From: an uncultured Eubacteriales bacterium
Lineage (GTDB): Bacteria; Bacillota; Clostridia; Oscillospirales; CAG-272
NCBI GenBank assembly: GCA_934526185.1
Contig: CAKTAA010000063.1
Location: forward strand, 1-12,573
Reading direction: 5' to 3'
Length of the DNA: 12,573 bases
Numbering within the stretch: the stretch's first letter is position 1; the number at the start of each line of letters is the position of its first letter. Below the pieces are notes generated by a model. It was given only the letters and a program-made list of their open reading frames with translations, did not search any database and was not told the origin of the DNA. The position numbers were made by a program, and so were the translations under genes. Below, piece by piece: positions 1-6,567 of the stretch.

Positions 1-824
1 GCTTTAGCCATTGTCATGCATACTTGCTCCAGCGCATCACGGAAATCATCGTATGCACCCCCTATATCGGATATTTCGGGGTTTTTCGCAGCGCCGGAGG
101 CCAAAATACAGACCATGTCGTTGGTGCTGGTATCGCCGTCCACACTCACCATGTTAAAGGTATTCGGTATTACCTCCTTCAGCGCCTTATCCAACAGCTC
201 CGCGCTAATCGCCGCGTCCGTTGTCAAAAAGCCGAGCATGGTCGCCATATTCGGTTCTATCATCCCGGAGCCCTTGCAAATACCGCCGATTTTCACTTCC
301 GTTCCGTCAAGCGCGAAAGAAAAAGCAAACTCCTTTTTTTTCGTATCCGTTGTCATAATAGCGACCGCCGCCGACTCGCTGGCTTCCGCAGTATCCTCCA
401 AAGCCTCCGCAAGCAGCGGTATACCTGTGACAATGGGTTCAATGGGTAGAGGAACGCCGATGACGCCCGTCGAAGCTACGATAATATTGTCCTCTTCTAT
501 GCCGAGAATTCCGGAAAGCGTTTTACATGTCAGATTGGCCTTTTCATAACCGTCGCTGTTGCAGGTATTGGCATTGCCGCTGTTGCATATAACAGCCTGT
601 GCAATGCCGTTGGACAGATGCGCGCGTGTGACGCCTACCGGTGCTGCAAAGACGCGGTTGGTCGTATACACTCCTGCCGCCGGGCACGGGTGATCCGCAC
701 AGATAAGCGCAAGATCCTTTCTGCTTTTGCTTTTCCGCAGGCCGCAGTGAATCCCTGCAGCCCGGAATCCCTGCGGCGCCGTAATGCCGCCGGAGATTGT
801 ATTTAATTTCAATTGTTGCTTCAT
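1..824 (-). CDS. argJ: ArgJ, bifunctional ornithine acetyltransferase / N-acetylglutamate synthase (partial, C-terminus beyond the window)
   Basis: ArgJ moves the acetyl group from N-acetylornithine to glutamate, closing the acetyl cycle of arginine synthesis; some members also use acetyl-CoA. The reading frame gives 274 residues before the left edge; the family is about 400 residues. The hallmark is KGSGMIEPNMATMLGF at about residues 184-199. In this family the precursor cleaves itself before the Thr of ATML, here T195, which becomes the N-terminal nucleophile of the beta chain. The N-terminal half carries TNRVFAAPV and CNSGNANTC, also typical. The start is ATG at 824, with AAAGGA about 11 bases upstream. 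It is the fourth gene of the argG-argH-argC-argJ cluster, 264 bases after argC. Whether it is mono- or bifunctional cannot be told from sequence. The presence of argJ suggests the acetyl-cycle route, not an ArgE deacetylase. Identification is firm. Confidence 0.96.
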   Translation of the reverse strand, partial: MKQQLKLNTISGGITAPQGFRAAGIHCGLRKSKSRKDLALICADHPCPAAGVYTTNRVFAAPVGVTRAHLSNGIAQAVICNSGNANTCNSDGYEKANLTCKTLSGILGIEEDNIIVASTGVIGVPLPIEPIVTGIPLLAEALEDTAEASESAAVAIMTTDTKKKEFAFSFALDGTEVKIGGICKGSGMIEPNMATMLGFLTTDAAISAELLDKALKEVIPNTFNMVSVDGDTSTNDMVCILASGAAKNPEISDIGGAYDDFRDALEQVCMTMAK

Positions 825-1088
825 AATTTAATTGATCCTTTCTCAAGTTTCAAGCAGCATCGCTCGGCTTCAGATTCCGCAAAGCGTCTGCCGTTCACGT
901 TGATTTCCGTCCGGAAAGTCAAGCAGAATAAAAAGCGCTTCCCTCACGTTCGCTGCTGTCAGATACATGCAGCGTGTCTGTTGGCATTTTAATACATAAC
1001 CAACATACACCCAAAAGCTCTGTATATCTCTTCGCCTTTGAAAGAAGTCGGATAAAACTGCCATCTTTAGGAAATTATAAAACCCAAG
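825..1088. other. argC-argJ intergenic region (264 bp)
   Basis: This gap is unusually long for neighbours in an arg operon. On the minus strand a weak promoter is possible: TTGGGT (1014-1009), 17 bp, TAAAAT (991-986). A short stem TTTCC-GTCC-GGAAA lies at 904-917. A 64-codon open frame (1064-870, minus) has no Shine-Dalgarno sequence and matches no family I recognise, so it is not called. I see no U-tract terminator and no ARG box here. Confidence 0.4.
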
Positions 1089-2129
1089 TCAAAATGCCGG
1101 CGGAAGCAGACGAAGTCCTGTATCCTCCTCCAAACCAAATCGGATGTTCATGTTCTGAACAGCTTGTCCGGCTGCTCCTTTCACCATGTTGTCTATGCAG
1201 GAGCTGACAATCAGCGTATTGGTTCTGATGTCGCTGTGCAGAGAAATATCGCAGTAATTAGAATACTTTACATCACGCAGATTTGCATACGTTCCCTCCG
1301 GCTTGACACGCACAAAGGTCTCCTGTTTATAGTCCTCTTCATATGCGGCGCGGATTTTCTGCATATCAGCTCCCTGCGCCATTTTCACATAGATTGTGGA
1401 TTCAATGCCGCGGTTGAGCGGCAGAAGGTGGGGAACAAACACAACGGTCACTGCTGTCCCGCAAAGCTCCGAAAGTGTTTGCTCAATTTCCGGCGTATGT
1501 CTGTGCAATCCCGCCTTATAAGCAGAGAAAGCCTCATTGGTATTTGGAAAATGTGTGTTCTGCGTCAGCGATGCACCCGCTCCCGTCACCCCGGATTTGG
1601 AATCAATGACGACAGACGAGGTCTGAACCAGCCCTCGTCTCAGTACCGGCCCCAGTCCAAGAGCGATACTTGTAGGGTAGCAGCCCGGATTTCCTATCAA
1701 ATCTGCCTTTTTTATCTCATTACGGTAAAGCTCCGGCAATGCGTACACAGCTTTTTCGTGAAGCTGCGGCTTTGCATATTCCTTTTTGTACCACACGGAA
1801 TATGCCTCGGCGTCATGCAGGCGGAAGTCGGCTCCCAAATCGATAAAAACCGCGCCGGCTGCAAGACACTGCTCTGCATACGTTTCCGAAAGCCCGTGGG
1901 GAAGAGAAGCGAACACCACGTCGCACTTCGGAATCAGTGTCTCCGCTTTCTCCAGTGGCATTTCGCAGATTTCCTGAAAATTGGGATAGACCTCCGCCAG
2001 TGTTTTTCCTTCATAGGATACAGAGGATACAGCAGTGAGCGTCACCGACGGATGCTGCAGCAGAATTCTTGCCAGCTCCACCCCTGCATACCCGGTTGCC
2101 CCTATAATTCCCGCTTTGATCGTTTCCAT
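1089..2129 (-). CDS. argC: ArgC, N-acetyl-gamma-glutamyl-phosphate reductase
   Basis: This NADPH-dependent enzyme reduces N-acetylglutamyl 5-phosphate to N-acetylglutamate 5-semialdehyde in cytosolic arginine synthesis. The product is 346 residues, the usual length of the type 1 family. The nucleotide-binding glycine motif GATGYAG is at residues 10-16. The catalytic cysteine is C150 in GNPGCYPTS. The substrate-site stretch KAGLHRHTPEIEQ is at 205-217, and the C-terminal KGAAGQAVQNMN, which closes over the dinucleotide, is at 317-328. The start ATG at 2129 has AAAGGA about 12 bases upstream, and the stop is TGA. It follows argH by 104 bases and precedes argJ. It is probably cotranscribed from the argG promoter, though a TATAAT (2160-2155) just upstream allows an internal promoter. 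Nothing in the gene looks damaged. Confidence 0.98.
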   Translation of the reverse strand: METIKAGIIGATGYAGVELARILLQHPSVTLTAVSSVSYEGKTLAEVYPNFQEICEMPLEKAETLIPKCDVVFASLPHGLSETYAEQCLAAGAVFIDLGADFRLHDAEAYSVWYKKEYAKPQLHEKAVYALPELYRNEIKKADLIGNPGCYPTSIALGLGPVLRRGLVQTSSVVIDSKSGVTGAGASLTQNTHFPNTNEAFSAYKAGLHRHTPEIEQTLSELCGTAVTVVFVPHLLPLNRGIESTIYVKMAQGADMQKIRAAYEEDYKQETFVRVKPEGTYANLRDVKYSNYCDISLHSDIRTNTLIVSSCIDNMVKGAAGQAVQNMNIRFGLEEDTGLRLLPPAF

Positions 2130-2154
2130 GAGTCCGGTTTTCCTTTCAGTATGG

Positions 2155-2160
2155 ATTATA
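2155..2160 (-). promoter_or_regulatory. Possible internal -10 box upstream of argC
   Basis: A perfect TATAAT lies on the minus strand 25 bases before the argC start codon, in the 104-base argH-argC gap. The hexamer 17 bases further upstream (ACTTTT) is a poor -35, so this is only a candidate. No good ARG box overlaps it. Confidence 0.3.
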
Positions 2161-2233
2161 CGCGGGTATTTTCATGCAAAAGTATCTTTTATTCCCGCTG
2201 TATGCTTTGTTTATCAGAATTTATACACCTGTT

Positions 2234-3625
2234 TTACTGTTCGTACCTGCATTCGGTTTCGAGAAACCGGCGCAGCGTTTCAAGCTGATGCTCCACAGCT
2301 TCTCGTGCCGGTCCTCCGGTCACCTTCCGCTCGTTCACACAGCGGAGCAAGTCTATAGCATCGTAAACGCCCTCGTCAAAGATGTCCGAGAACGTATGGT
2401 ATTCATCAAGCGTGAGCGTCTCCAGCGTTTTTTCGTTTTCGATACAATAAGCAATAAGCCCGCCTGTTATTTTATAGGCGTCACGGAACGGCATGCCTTT
2501 TCGCACAAGAAAATCTGCACAGTCCGTTGCGTTAATGAAGCCGCCTGCCGACGCACGGCGCATGTTGTCCTCTCTCACCCGCATGGTTTTGAACATCTCG
2601 CCGAACACCTCGATAGAGACTTTCGTATGCTCAATCGCATCGAAGATGGCTTCCTTGTCCTCCTGCATATCCTTGTTATAGGCAAGGGGAAGCCCCTTCA
2701 TCATGGTCAGAAGCGTCGTTAAATCCCCGTATACGCGCCCGGTTTTTCCGCGCACCAATTCCGCAACATCCGGATTTTTCTTCTGCGGCATAATCGACGA
2801 TCCCGTGGAATAGGCGTCATCCAGATCTACGAATGCAAATTCCGAGGAGCACCAGAGAATAACCTCCTCAGCGAATCGGCTCATGTGCATCATAAGAATG
2901 GAAAGCGCAGCAGCCATTTCGAGAACAAAATCCCGATCGGAAACCGCATCCATACTGTTTTGCGTCACACCATCGAATTTCAAGCGTTTGGCGACAAACT
3001 CCCTGTCAAGCGGATACGTTGTTGCCGCAAGTGCTCCGGAACCGAGCGGCATATAATTCATCCTCTTTCTCACGTCAGCCAATCTGCCGCTATCTCGCAT
3101 CAGCATCTGTGCATATGCCAAAATATGGTGTGCAAAGGTCACCGGCTGCGCACGCTGAAGGTGTGTATAACCGGGCATTACCGTTTCTGTGTGCTGTTCC
3201 GCCTTTTCCAGCAGTATGGAAAGTAGGGAATGTACGGTATCCCGCATGGTGTCGACTTGCCCGCGCAGATACATGCGAAGATCGAGCGCCACCTGATCGT
3301 TGCGGCTGCGGGCGGTATGCAGCCGCTTTCCCACATCACCGATCCGTTCCGTCAGAAGCTGCTCCACATACATGTGGATGTCCTCCGCATCCGTGTCAAA
3401 TGTCACGGCTCCTTCTTCCATATCACACTACAGCTCTCCGAGCGTCTTTACCAGCAGCACCGAGTCCTCCTGCTCTATAATGCCGCATTTTCCCAGCATC
3501 TCTGCATGCGCCATGCTTCCGGTAATATCCTCGCGGAACATCCGGCAGTCAAACGGCAGTGAAGCGTTGAAATCGTTTACGCGTCTGTCCGTATCCTTTT
3601 GAAAGCGTCCTGCCCACATTTTCAT
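2234..3625 (-). CDS. argH: ArgH, argininosuccinate lyase, interrupted by an in-frame amber codon (codon 66)
   Basis: ArgH splits argininosuccinate into arginine and fumarate, the last step of arginine synthesis; it belongs to the fumarase/aspartase superfamily and acts as a tetramer. The frame from ATG 3625 to TAA 2234 spans 464 codons including the stop, the normal family length, but codon 66 (3430-3428) is TAG. Both halves match ArgH in the same frame: MKMWAGRFQ at the N-terminus, then after the TAG residues 103-111 HTARSRNDQ, GYTHLQRAQP (about 152-161) and the signature GSSIMPQKKN (about 275-284). Aligned by eye to other ArgH proteins, the TAG sits in a surface-helix stretch before EDIH where Leu, Tyr or other residues occur. 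No frameshift or other lesion is seen. Possible explanations are a recent nonsense mutation, a sequence error, amber readthrough, or restart at ATG 3421 (codon 69), which would lose the N-terminal domain. The enzyme call is certain; its functional state is not. Confidence 0.93.
3428..3430 (-). other. In-frame TAG inside argH
   Basis: The minus strand reads LGEL, TAG, CDMEEG. The codons on both sides stay in the argH frame. An in-frame ATG follows three codons later at 3421, with GGAGAG about 12 bases before it. Confidence 0.95.
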
Positions 3626-3684
3626 CTGGCAACTTCCATCCTTTTCCTCAATATGATTCTGCTTGCGCTGTTTATTCGATACAT

Positions 3685-3745
3685 CGTCCGGCGAACCGTA
3701 TCCGGACGCCGCCGGTTCTATGTCAAACCGGCGGCGCCGCGTCCG
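3685..3745 (-). promoter_or_regulatory. GC-rich intercistronic hairpin between argG and argH, with an alternative pairing
   Basis: The core stem is GCCGCCGGTT (3708-3717) paired with AACCGGCGGC (3726-3735) around an 8-base loop. It is extended by CGGAC (3703-3707) with GTCCG (3741-3745) across a one-sided 5-base bulge. It begins 13 bases after the argG stop on the transcribed strand. No run of U follows, so it is not a standard intrinsic terminator. CCGGACG (3702-3708) can instead pair perfectly with CGTCCGG (3685-3691), so the outer arm has two possible partners. A role in mRNA stability or partial termination is inferred. Confidence 0.6.
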
Positions 3746-3758
3746 CTGAATTTTCGGT

Positions 3759-4982
3759 TTATTTGTCTTTCCTCTTCTGGTCTGCCATTGCTTTGACCTT
3801 TATCGGAAGCCCGAACAGGTTAATGAACCCCGCCGAATCCGCCTGATTGTATACGTCGTCTTCTCCGAAAGTTGCGATCTCCTCATTGTACAGCGACCAC
3901 GGCGAGGTGACGGATGCCGGAATAATGTTGCCTTTATACAGCTTGACCTTGACATCACCTGTCACGGTCTCCTGCGTTTTATCGACAAAGGCGGATAGTG
4001 CCTCGCGACAAGGCGTAAACCACTGACCGAAATACACAAGATCTGCAAATTTGCCGGCCAGCATCTGCTTCAGATGCATGGTCTCACGGTCAAGCGTTAT
4101 ACTTTCCAGAATTTCATGCGCCTGATAAAGAATGGTTCCACCTGGTGTTTCATACACGCCGCGGCTCTTCATACCGACCAGACGGTTTTCCACAATATCA
4201 ATAACGCCGATGCCGTTGCTCCCGCCGAGTGCGTTCAGCTTTTCCATCATTTCTACAGCGCCGCAAGCCTTGCCGTCGATGGCCGTCGGCACACCCTTTT
4301 CAAAGGAAATTGTCACATAAGTCGGCTTATCCGGCGCAGCCTCAGGCGAAACGCCCATTTCCAGTATTTTGTCATACATCGGTTCGTTTGCGGGATCTTC
4401 CAGATCCAGACCCTCGTGGGAAAGATGCCACAGGTTCTTATCCTTAGAATAGTTGGTTTCCCGCGAAACGGGTATTGAAATGCCCTTTGAAATCGCATAA
4501 TCAATCTCTTCATCGCGTGATTTTAAATCCCATACGCGCCACGGCGCGATGATTTCCATATCCGGTGCAAAGGCCTTAATGGTAAGTTCAAAACGAACCT
4601 GGTCATTTCCCTTTCCCGTACAGCCGTGAGCTATGGCATCCGCCCCCTCTGCCTTTGCAATCTCCACCATACGCTTTGCAATAACAGGACGCGCAAAAGA
4701 GGTACCGAGCAGATAGGTATTCTCATATTTCGCCCCTGCTTTGACTGTAGGATAAATATAGTCTTCTATAAATTCCTTGCGCAGATCCTCAAGATACAGC
4801 TTGGAGGCACCTGTTTTCAGAGCCTTTTCCTCAAGGCCGTCCGTTTCTTTTCCCTGTCCGACATCTCCGCACACAGCAATGATTTCGCTGCCCGGAAAAT
4901 GGTCCTTGAGCCACGGAATCATAATGGATGTGTCCAAACCGCCGGAATATGCCAGAACAATTTTTTTAATCTCTTTTTTCAT
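3759..4982 (-). CDS. argG: ArgG, argininosuccinate synthase
   Basis: ArgG joins citrulline and aspartate using ATP to give argininosuccinate, AMP and pyrophosphate. From ATG 4982 the product is 407 residues, the normal length. The ATP-binding PP-loop AYSGGLDTS is at residues 11-19 and the second signature HGCTGKGNDQVRFE is at 119-132. Two ATGs are adjacent (4985 and 4982). GGAGG at 4995-4991 lies 8 bases before the second and 5 before the first, so I prefer 4982. The frame stays open up to 5054, but that stretch overlaps the promoter and is not conserved. It is the first gene of the arg cluster and is followed by argH after 133 bases. The ARG boxes upstream indicate arginine repression through ArgR. 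The stop is TAA. Confidence 0.98.
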   Translation of the reverse strand: MKKEIKKIVLAYSGGLDTSIMIPWLKDHFPGSEIIAVCGDVGQGKETDGLEEKALKTGASKLYLEDLRKEFIEDYIYPTVKAGAKYENTYLLGTSFARPVIAKRMVEIAKAEGADAIAHGCTGKGNDQVRFELTIKAFAPDMEIIAPWRVWDLKSRDEEIDYAISKGISIPVSRETNYSKDKNLWHLSHEGLDLEDPANEPMYDKILEMGVSPEAAPDKPTYVTISFEKGVPTAIDGKACGAVEMMEKLNALGGSNGIGVIDIVENRLVGMKSRGVYETPGGTILYQAHEILESITLDRETMHLKQMLAGKFADLVYFGQWFTPCREALSAFVDKTQETVTGDVKVKLYKGNIIPASVTSPWSLYNEEIATFGEDDVYNQADSAGFINLFGLPIKVKAMADQKRKDK

Positions 4983-5042
4983 CATGCCAACCTCCGTATA
5001 TTTGTCAGGAGGACAGCCGCCCTCCGTGTAATTCTTTATTCC

Positions 5043-5071
5043 ATTATACTGCATAATTATTCTTTTATCAA
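5043..5071 (-). promoter_or_regulatory. Sigma-A promoter of the argGHCJ operon
   Basis: On the minus strand TTGATA (5071-5066) and a perfect TATAAT (5048-5043) are separated by exactly 17 bp. The predicted start of transcription is near 5036, giving a leader of about 50 bases that contains the argG ribosome binding site. An ARG-box core fills most of the spacer, so a bound repressor would block RNA polymerase. Confidence 0.85.
5050..5062 (-). promoter_or_regulatory. ARG-box core A (ArgR operator) in the promoter spacer
   Basis: The minus strand reads GAATAATTATGCA, close to the ARG-box consensus TGAATwwwwATTCA. It lies between the -35 and -10 boxes of the argG promoter. Confidence 0.75.
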
Positions 5072-5093
5072 GATAAATTATGCATAATTATTC
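5072..5093 (-). promoter_or_regulatory. ARG-box cores B and B' (upstream ArgR operator)
   Basis: GAATAATTATGCA occurs again on the minus strand at 5093-5081, identical to core A and 31 bp from it. An 11/13 match, GATAAATTATGCA, runs on the plus strand at 5072-5084. It overlaps core B and is displaced 22 bp from core A, about two helical turns. The result is a 14-bp perfect palindrome, AATTATGCATAATT, at 5076-5089. The cluster lies just upstream of the -35 box and should be the second contact of an ArgR hexamer. Confidence 0.7.
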
Positions 5094-5196
5094 GATGTAT
5101 TTCAGACAATTCTATACATACTGCACAAATGCAATGAGCTTTCCTCTATCAGTACGGGTCCCCACAGTCATACAAACCTTTTTTGGGTTTTGCGAT

Positions 5197-6366
5197 TTAA
5201 ATGCGTGCCAGTCCGCATCTTCGTGCTTCTCCTGCCACAGCATCCGCAATTGCTCCGCAGACACGCGGATCGAGGGGGGAAGGCAATATATAATCCGCGC
5301 AAAGTTCATCTGGCGAAACCAGTCCCGCAAGTGCATAAGCGGCAGCCATCTTCATGTCGTCATTGATGTCTCTCGCCCGTACATCGAGTGCACCGCGGAA
5401 GACGCCGGGGAATGCCAGTACATTGTTTATCTGGTTCGGATAGTCGCTGCGGCCGGTGCCCACAACTGCCGCGCCGGCCGCCTTTGCCTCTTCCGGAAGA
5501 ATTTCCGGTACCGGATTGGCCATGGCGAATACAATCGGTTCGGGCGCCATCCGGCGAATCATATCCTTTGTCAGCAGACCAGGACGGGAAACACCAAGAA
5601 ATACGTCAGCGCCTTCAATTACATCTCCAAGGCCACCCGCTTCCCTGTCGGGATTCGATATTTCCGCCGCACGGCAGTGCTCCTCGTTCATGCCCGCCAT
5701 CCCCGGGAGTAGAGCACCGTTTTTATCCACGAAAATCAGTTTTTTTACACCTGCGCGCAAAAACAGTCTGCCGATTGCCAGCCCCGCTGCGCCCGCACCA
5801 TTGATAACCACCTTGCTGCTTTCCAAATTTTTCTTTACAATTTTCAGGGCGTTGATCAGCGCCGCAGTAGCAATGATAGCCGTTCCGTGTTGGTCGTCGT
5901 GAAACACGGGTATATCGCATACCTCTTTGAGCCGCCGCTCGATTTCGAAGCATCTCGGTGCAGAGATATCTTCAAGGTTGATCCCGCCGAAGCTTCCCTG
6001 CAGCAGAGAGATCGTTCGCACAATTTCATCTACATCCTTAGAACGGATACAGAGCGGGAACGCATCAACGCCGCCGAATTCCTTGAACAGAAGGCATTTT
6101 CCCTCCATGACCGGCATTCCTGCCTCCGGACCGATATCCCCAAGTCCCAGAACCGCCGTACCATCTGTCACAACCGCTACAAGGTTCCAGCGGCGCGTCA
6201 GTTGATAGGATCGATTCGGATCCTTCTGAATTTCCAAACACGGCTCTGCCACGCCGGGTGTATAGGCAACCGCCAGATCTTCTTTGGTTTTTGCAGTAAT
6301 TGTAGGGGTAATTTCGATTTTCCCCCGCCATTCATAATGCTTTTCAAGCGCTGTTTTTTTCTCCAT
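5197..6366 (-). CDS. NAD-type malic enzyme (malate dehydrogenase, oxaloacetate-decarboxylating), short bacterial form
   Basis: This enzyme oxidatively decarboxylates L-malate to pyruvate and CO2 with a divalent metal and NAD(P)+. From ATG 6366 the product is 389 residues, the short bacterial single-domain size without a phosphotransacetylase tail. Visible motifs are AYTPGVAEPC (residues 34-43, with the likely catalytic Tyr35), VMEGKCLLFKEFGG (86-99, likely catalytic Lys90), LEDISAPRCF (131-140) and FHDDQHGTA (155-163), which supply metal ligands, then the Rossmann GAGAAG (190-195) with Asp214 in FVDKNG. The acidic residue there favours NAD over NADP by family rule; cofactor use is inferred. 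The longest frame would start at TTG 6423, but ATG 6366 is a better start, with GGCAGGA just upstream. It lies upstream of argG in the same direction, but argG has its own promoter. Only a weak 5-bp stem follows the gene (5174-5190). Confidence 0.93.
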   Translation of the reverse strand: MEKKTALEKHYEWRGKIEITPTITAKTKEDLAVAYTPGVAEPCLEIQKDPNRSYQLTRRWNLVAVVTDGTAVLGLGDIGPEAGMPVMEGKCLLFKEFGGVDAFPLCIRSKDVDEIVRTISLLQGSFGGINLEDISAPRCFEIERRLKEVCDIPVFHDDQHGTAIIATAALINALKIVKKNLESSKVVINGAGAAGLAIGRLFLRAGVKKLIFVDKNGALLPGMAGMNEEHCRAAEISNPDREAGGLGDVIEGADVFLGVSRPGLLTKDMIRRMAPEPIVFAMANPVPEILPEEAKAAGAAVVGTGRSDYPNQINNVLAFPGVFRGALDVRARDINDDMKMAAAYALAGLVSPDELCADYILPSPLDPRVCGAIADAVAGEARRCGLARI

Positions 6367-6377
6367 TGCCACGTCCT

Positions 6378-6400
6378 GCCGGCCGTCTGCCGGCTCCTTT
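6378..6400 (-). promoter_or_regulatory. Hairpin between a strong SD-like sequence and the malic enzyme start
   Basis: On the minus strand AAAGGAG (6400-6394) is followed at once by GCCGGC-agacg-GCCGGC (6394-6378), a 6-bp GC stem. A weaker AGGA (6377-6374) sits 7 bases before the ATG at 6366. Folding of the stem would bring the strong purine tract nearer the start codon. Whether ribosomes use it is unknown. Confidence 0.4.
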
Positions 6401-6446
6401 CCCGAAAAATATTTTACCGTCAATTTATCTGCCGGATATCACAGAA

Positions 6447-6467
6447 CTGATAAATTGAATTTATCAG
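6447..6467. promoter_or_regulatory. Perfect palindrome, possible operator in the malic enzyme leader
   Basis: CTGATAAATT (6447-6456), one central G, then AATTTATCAG (6458-6467) form a 10+1+10 bp perfect palindrome. It contains TAAATTGAATTTA, which fits the T-N11-A box of LysR-type regulators. A further 9/10 half-site, AATTTATCTG, lies at 6422-6431, 36 bp away in the direction of the gene. Binding by a regulator of malate use is inferred; an RNA hairpin with an 8-bp stem is the alternative. Confidence 0.5.
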
Positions 6468-6553
6468 CAAAATTTCTTATGAGCAAATGACGCGCCGAAT
6501 GAACCGAAACATTTTGCATTCCCGACAGAAAAGCGCATCCTATCAATTCTCCA

Positions 6554-6559
6554 ATTATA
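6554..6559 (-). promoter_or_regulatory. Candidate -10 box for the malic enzyme gene
   Basis: TATAAT lies on the minus strand about 190 bases before the start codon. The -35 position holds only an A/T run with poor match to TTGACA. It is the best -10 seen in this leader, but the true promoter position is unresolved. Confidence 0.35.
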
Positions 6560-6567
6560 GACAAAAT

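Noticed and set aside
544..846. 100-codon minus-strand ORF overlapping the argJ start
   Set aside because: It is an out-of-frame shadow of argJ, whose frame has clear family motifs.
870..1064. 64-codon minus-strand ORF between argC and argJ
   Set aside because: It has no Shine-Dalgarno sequence, no recognisable family and a composition like noise; kept only as a note on the gap.
4983..5054. Longer ArgG start at ATG 5054
   Set aside because: It would place the start inside the promoter region near the -10 box. GGAGG correctly precedes the ATGs at 4985/4982.
5174..5190. AAACC/GGTTT stem after the malic enzyme as terminator
   Set aside because: The stem is only 5 bp and no U-tract follows on the transcribed strand.
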